64,000 bases of DNA from JANXVY01 sp034408685 (GTDB lineage Bacteria > Pseudomonadota > Alphaproteobacteria > Rhizobiales > Hyphomicrobiaceae). The position numbers and the translations under genes are program-made. Shown one piece after another: positions 46,123-54,864 of the stretch (position 1 is its first letter; every line of letters starts with the position of its first letter). The stretch spans positions 1-64,000 of the forward strand of contig JAWXCP010000066.1 in NCBI GenBank assembly GCA_034408685.1. The letters are read 5' to 3'. The notes beneath the pieces were generated by a model that worked only from the letters and a program-made list of their open reading frames with translations, searched no databases and had not been told where the DNA came from.

Positions 46123-47055
46123 ATGCAGACCGCCGAACCCACCCTGCCGCCGATGTCAGCCCCTGCACTCGACCGCATCGCGGCCGCTTTGGAGCGGTTG
46201 GCGCCACCGCCGCCGTTGGAACCCGACCTCGACGCGGCCGAGGCCTTCGTGTGGCAGGCGGATCCGCCATCGTTCCAACCGGTGGCTCACGTCAACCGCG
46301 TGCCGCTGACGCTGCTTCAGGGGATTGATCGGGCGGTCGGCCTGCTGGTCGAGAACACCGACCGGTTCGCGCGCGGGCTGCCAGCCAACAACGCGCTGCT
46401 GTGGGGCGCGCGTGGCATGGGCAAATCGAGCCTCGTGAAAGCGGCCCACGCCGATGTCCGCGCCCGGCTTCTCCAGTCTGGAACGGGCCAATCTGGAACG
46501 GGCCAATCTGGGCCGGGTCCGCGCGATGGCGCTGATCTCAAGCTTGTCGAGATCCACCGCGAAGATATTTCGAGCCTGCCGCGTGCGCTGCACCTGATCA
46601 AAGCCAGCCATCACCGCTTCATCGTGTTCTGCGACGACCTGTCGTTCGACCGCGACGACACCAGCTACAAATCGCTGAAAGCGGTGCTCGAAGGCGGTAT
46701 CGAGGGTCGGCCGGGTAACGTGATTTTTTACGCCACGTCCAACCGGCGCCATCTGATGCCGCGCGACATGGTCGAGAACGAACGCGCGACCGCGATCAAC
46801 CCGGGCGAGGCCGTCGAGGAAAAGGTGTCGCTGTCGGACCGCTTCGGATTGTGGCTCGGCTTCCACGCGTGCTCGCAAGACCAGTACCTCGAGATGGTGC
46901 GCGCGTATGTGACCCATCACCAGCTCGAGATTGGCCACGAGGAATTGACGCGTGATGCGCTCGAATGGGCGATGACGCGCGGGTCGCGTTCGGGCCGCGT
47001 CGCCAGTCAATACATCCAGGACCTTGCCGGGCGGCTCGGCGTGATGCTGACGTGA
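46123..47055 (+). CDS. DUF815 AAA-type ATPase
   Basis: About 310 residues from ATG 46123; ATG 46153 is possible. DUF815 features are NNALLWGARGMGKSSLVKA (Walker A GARGMGKSS), a Walker B-like FIVFCDDLSF and the sensor-like YATSNRRHLMPRD. The family is widespread in proteobacteria and its client is unknown. A Gly/Ser insertion (SGTGQSGTGQSGPG) is encoded by 15-bp repeats at 46477-46517 and sits in a loop after the first helix. Confidence 0.9.
   Translation: MQTAEPTLPPMSAPALDRIAAALERLAPPPPLEPDLDAAEAFVWQADPPSFQPVAHVNRVPLTLLQGIDRAVGLLVENTDRFARGLPANNALLWGARGMGKSSLVKAAHADVRARLLQSGTGQSGTGQSGPGPRDGADLKLVEIHREDISSLPRALHLIKASHHRFIVFCDDLSFDRDDTSYKSLKAVLEGGIEGRPGNVIFYATSNRRHLMPRDMVENERATAINPGEAVEEKVSLSDRFGLWLGFHACSQDQYLEMVRAYVTHHQLEIGHEELTRDALEWAMTRGSRSGRVASQYIQDLAGRLGVMLT
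46477..46517 (+). repeat. 15-bp tandem repeats inside the DUF815 gene
   Basis: Unit TCTGGAACGGGCCAA at 46477 and 46492 is followed by the partial unit TCTGGGCCGGG at 46507. They add QSGTG copies to a loop without shifting frame, so the length could vary between strains. Confidence 0.7.
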
Positions 47056-47071
47056 CCGCGACAGCCGTCGC

Positions 47072-48052
47072 TCACCCGATCACGGCGCGCCAAAATCGGG
47101 CCATCTCATAGACGATCGGGATACCGGCGATCAGCATGAACGGGAATGTAATCCCGAGCGAACTCGTCAAGTAGATGCCCGGGTTGGCGTCGGGGAACGT
47201 GGCGCGGACGGCGGCCGGCGCGTCGATGTAGGAGGCCGACGCCGCGACCGCGCCGATGACAAACGCCGACCCGAGCGGCAGCCCGGCCAGTGTCGCGAGC
47301 AACGTTCCTATGAGGCCATTGAGCATCGGCACCACGATTGCGAACGCCAGCATCCGCGGTCCTGCCACTGCGAAATCCCGCATCTGGCGGGCGGCTGCCA
47401 TCCCCATCTCAAGTATGAAAAGCACGAGGACGCCGCGGAACAGCTCCACGAAGAACGGCTCGATGCGCTTGAAATTCGCCTCTCCGATGGCAGCGCCGAT
47501 GATGAGGCCGCCGCCGAGAAGCACGAGACCGCGCCCGCGTAGCGTCTCGATCAGCAGGCTGCTGAGGCTTCCCTTAACTCCGTTGTCGCGGGCCAGCGCC
47601 AGCCGCCCATGGAACAGCGCGACGAGGATGCCCAATTCGAGCAGAGCAACGAGACCGGTGACATAGCCGGCCATCTCTGTACCCATGCCCTTGGCGAAAC
47701 TCTGCGCGACTGCGAAAGTGACGGAAGAAACCGAGCCGTAGAGCGCGGCCACGCCGGCCGCGTCCTTAATGCCGAGCCCGACCGCATAACGGGCGATCAG
47801 AAACGCGATGCCAGGCAGCAGAACGATCAAGGCAAGCGTCACGCCAAGGCCGGCCGCGATGTCGGTGAGCTTGACGCTGGCGAGTTCCTGCCCACCCTGG
47901 AGACCGATCGAGAACAGCAGATAGATCGCGAATATCTTAATCACAGGCTCGGGGATCTCAAGGTCCGACTTGATCAGGGTAGCGAAGATACCGAGGAGAA
48001 ACGCGAGCGTAATCGGCGAAACGAGGTTTTGGATCAAAATGTCGGTTGGCAT
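47072..48052 (-). CDS. sbtA: SbtA-type sodium-dependent bicarbonate transporter
   Basis: 326 residues from ATG 48052 (GGAGGG 9 nt upstream). It has about ten hydrophobic helices arranged as two inverted five-helix halves, with SbtA-like motifs IYLLFSIGLQGGQELA in the first half and VIGAVAASASYIDAPAAVR in the second. SbtA imports bicarbonate with sodium in cyanobacteria; homologues in other bacteria may use bicarbonate or other anions. It is divergent from a LysR gene across 110 bp. Confidence 0.85.
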   Translation of the reverse strand: MPTDILIQNLVSPITLAFLLGIFATLIKSDLEIPEPVIKIFAIYLLFSIGLQGGQELASVKLTDIAAGLGVTLALIVLLPGIAFLIARYAVGLGIKDAAGVAALYGSVSSVTFAVAQSFAKGMGTEMAGYVTGLVALLELGILVALFHGRLALARDNGVKGSLSSLLIETLRGRGLVLLGGGLIIGAAIGEANFKRIEPFFVELFRGVLVLFILEMGMAAARQMRDFAVAGPRMLAFAIVVPMLNGLIGTLLATLAGLPLGSAFVIGAVAASASYIDAPAAVRATFPDANPGIYLTSSLGITFPFMLIAGIPIVYEMARFWRAVIG

Positions 48053-48162
48053 GTCATTTGTCCCTCCGGTTGGCGCAGGACCGGTAGGAAACCGACGTGC
48101 TTTCGGGAAACGCATAACTCTGCGAACACTAATAGGTGCCGCCGATAACTGGACCTTCGCCG

Positions 48163-49092
48163 ATGTATGATCTCGACACTGGCCTGCTGCGCACGTTCCT
48201 GGTGCTCTCCGAGACGCTGAGTTTCTCGAAAACCGCCGTTCGAGTCGGCCGGTCGCAGTCGGCGATTTCGGCACAGCTCAAGAAGCTCGAAGACCTGATG
48301 GGCGCCACGTTGGTCGAACGCGACACGCGCCGCGTTGCGCTGACAGGCGAAGGGGAACGGCTGCTCGGCCATGCCAAGCAGGTCGTAGCCGCGACCGATG
48401 CGATGATCCGGCGCTTTCGCGTCGATGATCTCGAAGGCGAAGTGCGGTTTGCAAGTCCGGAAGATTTCGCCAGCGCCTACCTGCCCGACGTGCTGGCGGC
48501 TTTCGCGTCGACCCATGAACGCGTACAATTGCATGTGTCGTGCGATCTGACGCTGCGCTTGATTCAGGCATTCGAGTCAGGTGCACACGACATCGTTGTC
48601 ATCAAGCAGGACCCGGCGGCGCGCCATCCTGAAGCTCGCCCGCTATGGCGCGAGGAACTCGTGTGGGTCGGTCCGGCCTCTGAGGACGACGCGGTTCCGT
48701 TTGACGTCGTGTGCGAGGCATACGCCCGCCGCGGGCGAGCCTTACCGCTCGTCGTGGCGCCTGCGCCCTGCGTCTACCGGAGCCGCGCGACAGAGGCCCT
48801 TGATCATCAACACGTGCCGTGGACGGCAATCTATGAAAGCCCGAGCCACGCGGGCTGCTCGGCCGCGGTCAGAGCGGCACTCGGCTACACGGTCATGCCC
48901 CTCGCCCTGGTGCCGCCAGGGCTTGCCGTACTAGGGCCCGGCGCGGGTTGGCCCTGCCTAAGAGAGGCTGAGATCTGCGTTCTGCCGGCACAACGGCTTT
49001 CGCCGGCCGCGGCCGCATTGTGCCGGTTCATCGAGGAGCGGATACCGCCGCAGCGGATGCACTACCGCGCGCCGGTCCAAGGCTGCGGCTGA
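48163..49092 (+). CDS. LysR-family regulator, divergent from sbtA
   Basis: 309 residues from ATG 48163. The N-terminal HTH (LRTFLVLSETLSFSKTAVRVGRSQSAISAQLKKLED, read in parts) is followed by an effector-binding domain. LysR proteins commonly control the divergently transcribed neighbour, so sbtA is the likely target. The stop codon abuts that of the convergent PhyH gene. Confidence 0.9.
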   Translation: MYDLDTGLLRTFLVLSETLSFSKTAVRVGRSQSAISAQLKKLEDLMGATLVERDTRRVALTGEGERLLGHAKQVVAATDAMIRRFRVDDLEGEVRFASPEDFASAYLPDVLAAFASTHERVQLHVSCDLTLRLIQAFESGAHDIVVIKQDPAARHPEARPLWREELVWVGPASEDDAVPFDVVCEAYARRGRALPLVVAPAPCVYRSRATEALDHQHVPWTAIYESPSHAGCSAAVRAALGYTVMPLALVPPGLAVLGPGAGWPCLREAEICVLPAQRLSPAAAALCRFIEERIPPQRMHYRAPVQGCG

Positions 49093-49713
49093 TCACATGG
49101 TCCGTTGAACGGCGGGCCCCCATTCGAGATGGAGGATGCGGCGCGCTTGCGGCTTGCGTGCCCGCTGGGAGCGATGCAGCAAGAGGGGACGCATCGCGAG
49201 GATGTCGCCACGGGCGGCGAGGCACAATAGCGGCTCGGCTGATTCCGTGAGCCTCGCAACGTCGGTTCGAGCGATGCGGCCAGCCAGGTGCGTCCCGGGC
49301 AAGACCTCGAGCGGGCCATTATCTTCACCGCAGTCGTCGAGATGAAGTCGCAGCGTCACGATCCGGGCCAACACATCTGCCGGCCGCTCGCTATTGTCAT
49401 CGGCGCGGTCCTGGTGCCACGGTACGAACCAGTTGGCTGATGGGGATTTATCGAGTGCGAGCGCGCGGACGAGGTGGAGCGGTTCACCGCCCAACCGTTC
49501 TGCAAGCGCGGCCAACACGCTATGTTCGGCCAGCCAACCAAAATCGTCAGGTGCGACGTCCGCCGCGCGTGCACCGGCCGCACCCGGTGGAACAACTGGA
49601 AACGCGCGATCCATTTCCGTGAGGTCTGCCGCCGTCAGCGCGTATTCGATGATCGCAATGCCGGCTTGCGCAAAGCGCGTATCGAGATCGGGCGGGAGGC
49701 CGACGCGCATCAT
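49093..49713 (-). CDS. Phytanoyl-CoA dioxygenase (PhyH)-family protein
   Basis: 206 residues from ATG 49713 or 49710. The iron-binding set is visible: WHQD (HxD) in the central strand, then a distal His in RPLLLHRSQRA followed by RRILHLEWG with the 2-oxoglutarate Arg. It would hydroxylate an unknown small molecule using Fe(II), 2-oxoglutarate and oxygen. It lies 52 bp downstream of a zinc-peptidase-like gene on the same strand. Confidence 0.83.
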   Translation of the reverse strand: MMRVGLPPDLDTRFAQAGIAIIEYALTAADLTEMDRAFPVVPPGAAGARAADVAPDDFGWLAEHSVLAALAERLGGEPLHLVRALALDKSPSANWFVPWHQDRADDNSERPADVLARIVTLRLHLDDCGEDNGPLEVLPGTHLAGRIARTDVARLTESAEPLLCLAARGDILAMRPLLLHRSQRARKPQARRILHLEWGPAVQRTM

Positions 49714-49765
49714 CGTTTCGAGTGGCCCGTATTCGACCAGCGGATTTTGAAAGTGCGCATACCGC

Positions 49766-50341
49766 TCAATCCGACAGACAATTGGCAAGAAACGTAACGC
49801 GCTGCGGGCCGGGCAAATGGAACGCAGAGCCGCGGCTATTTTCAAAAAATGGCCGCCAACTGGCGACGTCGGCGGCAACGAAGTCCTGCCGCCTGATGCC
49901 TTCTTTCATGGCCCAGCAATCTGCTTCTTTTTCGCTTTCAGATGTTGGTGCGAACAGGTGGCCGAGAGCGTGGTGACCGCATTCGTGGAGCGCGAAAAAC
50001 GCCTGGAGCCCGTTAGGCAAGCGACGCATGATGTCGGGGTCGACTTTTATCACGGGTCCGCTGCCCACGAATTCGGCGCGGCCGACATCGCCTAATGCTG
50101 GTACCTCCAGCACGCGCACCGGGCGTCGGCGAAAATCCCGGCAGCCGATCTCAGGGATTATTGCCTTTGCGGCTTCGCTGCCCTTTGAGCCAGCTGCCGT
50201 TGCCGCGCCGCTCCCCATCGGTAGCGGCAGCGCCTGTGGTTCATTTTGCTGAGCGCGCGCAGACCCCGCCGTGGCAACCGCCAAAGCAAGGATTTGCATC
50301 ATACAGGCGGGCCTGAACAAGCCGAACGGGCGCGTGATCAT
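49766..50341 (-). CDS. Secreted zinc peptidase-like (gluzincin, HEcgH) protein
   Basis: 191 residues with an N-terminal signal (QILALAVATAGSARAQ). The motif ALHECGHHALGH gives HExxH ligands His119 and His123 with Glu120. SEKEADCWA 16 residues later provides a candidate third ligand Glu139, in the 'ExEAD' style of M48-like enzymes. The protein is smaller than M48 proteases and lacks membrane helices, so it may cleave a small periplasmic substrate or be a derived, non-catalytic form. No named family is assigned. Confidence 0.66.
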   Translation of the reverse strand: MITRPFGLFRPACMMQILALAVATAGSARAQQNEPQALPLPMGSGAATAAGSKGSEAAKAIIPEIGCRDFRRRPVRVLEVPALGDVGRAEFVGSGPVIKVDPDIMRRLPNGLQAFFALHECGHHALGHLFAPTSESEKEADCWAMKEGIRRQDFVAADVASWRPFFENSRGSAFHLPGPQRVTFLANCLSD

Positions 50342-50399
50342 TACGACAAGTTAGCCAGCTGCTCGATCAACGCACATTAAAACGGAGCAAGGTATTGCG

Positions 50400-51023
50400 T
50401 CACCGCCGGGTCGCGACACCCATCCATACCGCGACGCCAGCAAGCATGAGGGCAAGCACGCGCCGCACGACCACCGAGCGGCCGCCAGCGACGATAACCG
50501 GACGGGCGCGGGCCGCCAGCAGCACGATGACAAGGTGGATGGTGGTGGCGATAGCGACGTAAATCGCCGACAGGGTGAATGCCTGCGCGGTGGTTGGCCG
50601 CGACGGATCCAGGAACACCGGAAGCACGGCAATATAGAACATGGCAGCCTTCGGGTTCAGCACATTCGTGACGAGGCCATTGGTGAAGGCCCGGCGCATG
50701 GCGGCTTGCCCGTCGTCGCTTGCATCCACGTCGGGGGTGACGTCTTCGCCGCGCCACGTCTCGGCAGCCAGCCACAAAAGGTAAGCGACACCGGCAATTC
50801 TCAGCGTTTCGTAGAGCATTGGCGATGACTGCACGATTGCACCGACACCGAGTGCGGCGAGCGAGCCGATGATCGCCAGACCGAGTGCCACGCCCGCGAC
50901 CGCGGCAAGCCCCGCGCGGCGCCCCTCGGCCAAGGTCAACACCGCGAGATAGGTCATGTTTGGCCCGGGCGTCAGCTCGATCACGAAGCTCGTCCAGGCG
51001 AAGGCTGCAATGTTCGATGGCAC
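50400..51023 (-). CDS. LysE/RhtB-family exporter
   Basis: 207 residues with five or six helices and the family motif ELTPGPNMTYLAVLTLAEGRRAGL near the N terminus (read in parts), then NGLVTNVLNPKAAMFYIAVLPVFLDP. These transporters export amino acids or related metabolites. It is divergent from hemA across 319 bp. Confidence 0.92.
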   Translation of the reverse strand: MPSNIAAFAWTSFVIELTPGPNMTYLAVLTLAEGRRAGLAAVAGVALGLAIIGSLAALGVGAIVQSSPMLYETLRIAGVAYLLWLAAETWRGEDVTPDVDASDDGQAAMRRAFTNGLVTNVLNPKAAMFYIAVLPVFLDPSRPTTAQAFTLSAIYVAIATTIHLVIVLLAARARPVIVAGGRSVVVRRVLALMLAGVAVWMGVATRR

Positions 51024-51342
51024 GGTGGTCCTTGCGAGAGATGTGCTGGCGGGGGCTCGCCTAGGGCCTCCGTAAATTGATCATCATCGCACGGAATGGG
51101 CACGGCCACTGGGCAATTTGATCTGCGGTCGGGTCGGCACCACAACGCCGCGCCGCGCAACTCGCCGCGCAACCCAATGTCTCACTGTTGCCGTACGTCA
51201 ACGTGAGATTGCGTGAGCCGACCTCTTGCACCGCAACATGTTGCGCAAACAGAGCAAATTTCAAGCGTCCTGCGACAGTAGTGGCGTTGAAGGCACGCGG
51301 TCGCCGTGAGATTATCGTGGCAAACGGGAGAACGAGACTCGG
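51024..51342. promoter_or_regulatory. lysE/hemA divergent region with a hairpin-forming repeat
   Basis: This 319-bp gap carries no gene. An inverted repeat at 51180-51208 (TCTCACtGTTG with CAACGTGAGA, one bulge, 8-nt loop) lies about 135 bp upstream of hemA and could be an operator or leader hairpin. A weak FNR-like half-site (TTGATcatcATC) is near 51077 but its right half is poor. Two CGCCGCGCAAC copies lie around 51151-51173. GGGAG precedes the hemA ATG. Confidence 0.4.
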
Positions 51343-52575
51343 ATGAATTATCGCGCGCAATTTCAGTCAGCCCTTGGCGCCATCCATCGCGAAGGCCGCT
51401 ACCGGGTATTCGCCGACATCCTCCGCACGCGTGGCTCGTTCCCCGCCGGGAAACGAATCATCGGCGAAACCGCCCGGCCAATTGTCGTCTGGTGCTCGAA
51501 CGATTATCTCGGCATGGGCCAGCACCCAGCGGTCCTAGCTGCAATGCACGAGGCAATCGAGACCGTCGGCGCGGGTTCGGGCGGAACCCGCAACATTTCC
51601 GGCACGACGCACTATCACGTCGACCTCGAACACGAGATCGCCGATCTCCATGGCAAGGAAGCCGCGCTACTGTTCACGTCGGCCTATGTCGCGAATGATG
51701 CGACATTGTCGACACTGCAGAAACTACTGCCCGGCGTTGTCGTGCTTTCCGATGAAAAGAACCACGCATCGATGATCGCGGGCATCCGCAACGGCGGCGG
51801 CCGCAGGGTCATCTTCCGCCACAACGATATCGAAGACCTCGAAGCAAAGCTGGCGACGCTGCCCCGCGATGCACCAAAGATCATCGCCTTTGAAAGCGTC
51901 TACTCGATGGACGGCCATATCGCGCCGATCGGGGCAATATGCGATCTGGCGGCCAAGTATAACGCGCTGACGTACCTCGACGAGGTCCATGCCGTAGGCC
52001 TCTATGGCGCACGCGGAGGGGGCATCTCCGAGCGCGATGGCGTCATGGACCGCGTCGATATCATCAACGGCACGCTGGCAAAGGGGTTTGGCGTGATGGG
52101 CGGCTATATTGCCGCAAGCCGCGACTGCTGCGACGCCATCCGCTCGTTTGCACCGGGCTTTATTTTCACGACGTCGCTTGCGCCGGCCATCGCTGCCGGT
52201 GCGGCAGCCAGCATCCGGCATTTGAAAGCGAGCCAGTTGGAACGAGCCCGCCATCAGGAGCGCGCTCGGACGTTGAAAGCGCAGCTGATCTCGGGTGGAT
52301 TGCCGGTTATGGCAAATCCGAGCCACATTGTGCCAGTGATGGTCGGCGATCCGGTTCGCTGCAAAGCGCTGACCGATACATTACTCGACGAACACGGCAT
52401 TTACGTCCAGCCGATCAACTATCCGACCGTACCAAAAGGCGGCGAGCGTATCCGTCTGACGCCATCGCCGCAGCATACGGATGCGCAAATGGCGGCACTC
52501 GTGTCGGCGCTGCGCGGGTTATGGGCCGAATGCCCCGTCGCCAAGGGCCTGCCGCTCCAACTTGCGGCGGAGTGA
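51343..52575 (+). CDS. hemA: 5-aminolevulinate synthase
   Basis: 410 residues, the usual length. It has VWCSNDYLGMGQHP, GSGGTRNISGTTHYHVDLE (substrate-binding), a PLP Asp/His region YLDEVHAVGLYGARGGG and the PLP Lys in NGTLAKGFGVMGG. It condenses glycine and succinyl-CoA to ALA, the C4 route typical of alphaproteobacteria. It feeds haem for the many c-type cytochromes in the sulfur operons. glyA, whose product makes its substrate glycine, follows on the same strand. Confidence 0.97.
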   Translation: MNYRAQFQSALGAIHREGRYRVFADILRTRGSFPAGKRIIGETARPIVVWCSNDYLGMGQHPAVLAAMHEAIETVGAGSGGTRNISGTTHYHVDLEHEIADLHGKEAALLFTSAYVANDATLSTLQKLLPGVVVLSDEKNHASMIAGIRNGGGRRVIFRHNDIEDLEAKLATLPRDAPKIIAFESVYSMDGHIAPIGAICDLAAKYNALTYLDEVHAVGLYGARGGGISERDGVMDRVDIINGTLAKGFGVMGGYIAASRDCCDAIRSFAPGFIFTTSLAPAIAAGAAASIRHLKASQLERARHQERARTLKAQLISGGLPVMANPSHIVPVMVGDPVRCKALTDTLLDEHGIYVQPINYPTVPKGGERIRLTPSPQHTDAQMAALVSALRGLWAECPVAKGLPLQLAAE

Positions 52576-52881
52576 GAGGTTTGAAGCGGGCCTGTCAAGG
52601 AGCACGACCCGCGCGTGTTTAGCCGGGCCGGATGGGCCCAGCGCTGGCTCCGCTTTCATCGCGCCTACCCGGCCGGGCAGGCGCGGCCGACCCGCCCAGG
52701 CGGCGGCGCTTTTGCCACGCGGCATTGATTAGCGCGGGGGGCTTCCCCTTCGGTCCGAACCGGAACTATAGTCGTAGTTCTGGCGATGTTCGTTCCGCGT
52801 CAACGGGCAGCATCAGGGGGGCAATTGCACCCCGAGACCAAATTTTTTCTTCGTCAACGACACATCCGGGAAACACCTTCC
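52576..52881 (+). promoter_or_regulatory. glyA leader with two inverted repeats
   Basis: This 306-bp region has no gene. A stem GAACTA/TAGTTC (52763-52780) and a near-perfect dyad GGGGgGCAATTGCaCCCC (52816-52833) lie 100 and 49 bp upstream of the ATG. They may be an operator or a structured leader. I compared it mentally with glycine and SAM-II riboswitches and saw no match. Confidence 0.4.
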
Positions 52882-54183
52882 ATGACCAACCTGGCGCACC
52901 AGCTCCACGACTCAAACGATTTCTTCCAGGCAAACCTTGCCCAGTCCGACCCGGAAATGGCTTCGGCAATTGCCAAGGAGTTCGGCCGCCAGCAGCACGA
53001 GATCGAGTTGATCGCGTCTGAAAACATCGTCTCGAAGGCTGTTCTGGAAGCCGCCGGTAGCGTGCTGACCAACAAGTACGCCGAAGGGTATCCCGGCAAG
53101 CGCTATTACGGCGGCTGCCAGTTCGTCGACATCGCGGAAGAGCTTGCGATCGAGCGCGCCAAGAAGCTGTTCAACTGCGGCTTTGCCAACGTCCAGCCAA
53201 ACTCAGGCAGCCAAGCCAACCAAGGCGTATTCCAGGCGCTGATGAAACCCGGCGACACCATTCTCGGCCTGTCGCTCGCCGCTGGCGGTCACTTGACCCA
53301 CGGCGCCCCGGTCAACCAGTCTGGCAAGTGGTTCAAGGCCGTTCATTATGGCGTCGATCCGGTCACGCACCGCATCAACATGGACGAAGTTCGCAAGCTC
53401 GCCCACGAGCACAAGCCGCAACTGCTGATCGCTGGCGGCTCGGCCTATCCGCGCGTCATCGACTTCGCAGCGTTCCGCGAAATCGCCGATGAGGTTGGCG
53501 CCAAGTTCCTGGTCGATATGGCACACTTCGCTGGCCTCGTTGCCGCCGGCCTCTACCCCTCGCCGTTCCCGCACGCCCACGTCGTCACCACGACGACGCA
53601 CAAGACCCTGCGCGGCCCACGCGGCGGCATGATCCTGACCAACGACGAAGACCTCGCCAAGAAGTTCAACTCGGCGATCTTCCCCGGCATTCAGGGCGGT
53701 CCCTTGATGCACGTCATCGCTGGCAAGGCCGTGGCGTTTGGTGAGGCGCTGCGTCCAGAGTTCAAGATCTATATCAAGAACGTGATAGATAACGCCAAGG
53801 CGATGGGCGAGGTGATGGTGCAGAACGGGTACGCGCTCGTCTCTGGCGGTACCGATAGCCACCTGATCCTCGTCGACCTGCGTCCCAAGAACCTGACCGG
53901 CAACATCTCGGAAAAGTCGCTCGGCCGCGCGCACATCACCTGCAACAAGAACGGTATTCCGTTCGACCCGGCCAAGCCGATGGTCACCTCGGGCATTCGC
54001 CTCGGCTCGCCAGCTGGCACCACGCGCGGCTTCGGCGTTGCCGAGTTCCAGCAGATCGGGCACTTGATCTGTGAAACGCTCGATGGCCTCGCCAAGAACG
54101 GCGAAGAGGGCAATGCCGCCGTCGAAGCCGCTGTGAAGGCCAAGGCGATCGCGCTGTGTGACCGGTTCCCGATCTACGGCTGA
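52882..54183 (+). CDS. glyA: Serine hydroxymethyltransferase
   Basis: 433 residues from ATG 52882; the frame opens earlier but only this start matches the family (NFFQANLAQSDPE-like FFQANLAQSDPE). Motifs include ELIASENIVSKAV, EGYPGKRYYGG, the PLP Lys in VVTTTTHKTLRGPRGG and SGIRLGSPAGTTRGF. It interconverts serine and glycine with tetrahydrofolate. In serine-cycle methylotrophs it is also the entry of C1 units. A strong terminator follows. Confidence 0.98.
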   Translation: MTNLAHQLHDSNDFFQANLAQSDPEMASAIAKEFGRQQHEIELIASENIVSKAVLEAAGSVLTNKYAEGYPGKRYYGGCQFVDIAEELAIERAKKLFNCGFANVQPNSGSQANQGVFQALMKPGDTILGLSLAAGGHLTHGAPVNQSGKWFKAVHYGVDPVTHRINMDEVRKLAHEHKPQLLIAGGSAYPRVIDFAAFREIADEVGAKFLVDMAHFAGLVAAGLYPSPFPHAHVVTTTTHKTLRGPRGGMILTNDEDLAKKFNSAIFPGIQGGPLMHVIAGKAVAFGEALRPEFKIYIKNVIDNAKAMGEVMVQNGYALVSGGTDSHLILVDLRPKNLTGNISEKSLGRAHITCNKNGIPFDPAKPMVTSGIRLGSPAGTTRGFGVAEFQQIGHLICETLDGLAKNGEEGNAAVEAAVKAKAIALCDRFPIYG

Positions 54184-54208
54184 TCTGGCCAACTCGGTCA
54201 CAAACTGG

Positions 54209-54238
54209 GGCTCGGCGACGCATTCGCCGGGCCTTTTT
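54209..54238 (+). terminator. Rho-independent terminator of glyA
   Basis: A 10-bp stem GGCTCGGCGA/TCGCCGGGCC (one G-U pair) with a 5-nt loop is followed by TTTTT, 26 bp after the glyA stop. It is the clearest intrinsic terminator in the window. Confidence 0.9.
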
Positions 54239-54306
54239 AGTTGGGTTTCGTTCGGGTCGTCGCTATGTTGGCGATCAACCCTTGTGCGTCTGAGCCGTCC
54301 TTTGCC

Positions 54307-54543
54307 ATGAACGCTGAAACAACTACTCCTTCTTCGGCGGCATTCACCGCGATCGTCCGTCAGGACGGCGCTTGGTGGGTCGGTTGGATCGAAGAGGTCC
54401 CGGGCGTCAATGCGCAAGAGACCACGCGCGATGCCTTGCTCGCCAGTCTTCGCGATGCTCTGCGCGAAGCACTCGAAATGAACCGCGCTGACGCCCGAGC
54501 AAGCGCTGGCACCGACTTCTCCGAGATCCCGATTATTCTATGA
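54307..54543 (+). CDS. hicB: HicB-family antitoxin
   Basis: 78 residues from ATG 54307. AFTAIVRQDGAWWVGWIEEVPGVNAQETTRDALLASLRDALREAL (read in parts) is the short HicB fold without a separate DNA-binding C terminus. The stop overlaps the hicA start by ATGA, the usual module layout, but here antitoxin precedes toxin. The partner hicA is broken, so this may be an orphan antitoxin. Confidence 0.88.
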   Translation: MNAETTTPSSAAFTAIVRQDGAWWVGWIEEVPGVNAQETTRDALLASLRDALREALEMNRADARASAGTDFSEIPIIL

Positions 54544-54725
54544 AGCGCCGGGACCTGATCCGGCATCTTTTGTCGCACGGCTGTCATCTGGTTCGAGAGG
54601 GTGGGCGCCATTCGTAATGGGGAAACGCGACGACTGGAAAGCGAACAGCGGTTCCACGTCACACCGAGATTGCTGAGATGTTGGTCGTGAAAATCTGTAA
54701 AGACCTCGACATTCCCGGAGCTTAG
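54540..54725 (+). pseudogene. hicA: HicA toxin, inactivated by an in-frame stop
   Basis: Reading from ATG 54540 gives a HicA-like start (MKRRDLIRHLLSHGCHLVRE, with the active-site His region GGRHS), then TAA at 54615-54617, codon 26. The same frame continues after it with WGNATTGKRTAVPRHTEIAE and the family C terminus KICKDLDIPG, closing at TAG 54723. A single change to codon 26 (for example TAT to TAA) would explain it. The module is therefore an inactivated hicBA pair unless the stop is read through. Confidence 0.85.
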
Positions 54726-54864
54726 AGCAGGCTCAACCGTTAATTTGAGTGCGAGACGATCGCGCCGTAGCGGATGCTGCCTTATTCACGACCCGAGTTG
54801 CCAATCACCGTTCGGACAACGGATCCATCACCTTAGGCAACGGCGGGTAGAGACCGATAACACA

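Noticed and set aside
51076..51089. FNR/FnrL box upstream of hemA
   Set aside because: The left half TTGAT is good but the right half ATCGC matches poorly, and it is nearer the lysE start; not claimed as a site.
52576..52881. Glycine or SAM-II riboswitch ahead of glyA
   Set aside because: None of the conserved core elements of either riboswitch was found; only generic inverted repeats are present.
53203..54417. A 404-codon open frame opposite glyA
   Set aside because: It lies fully across glyA and its terminator and has no family features.
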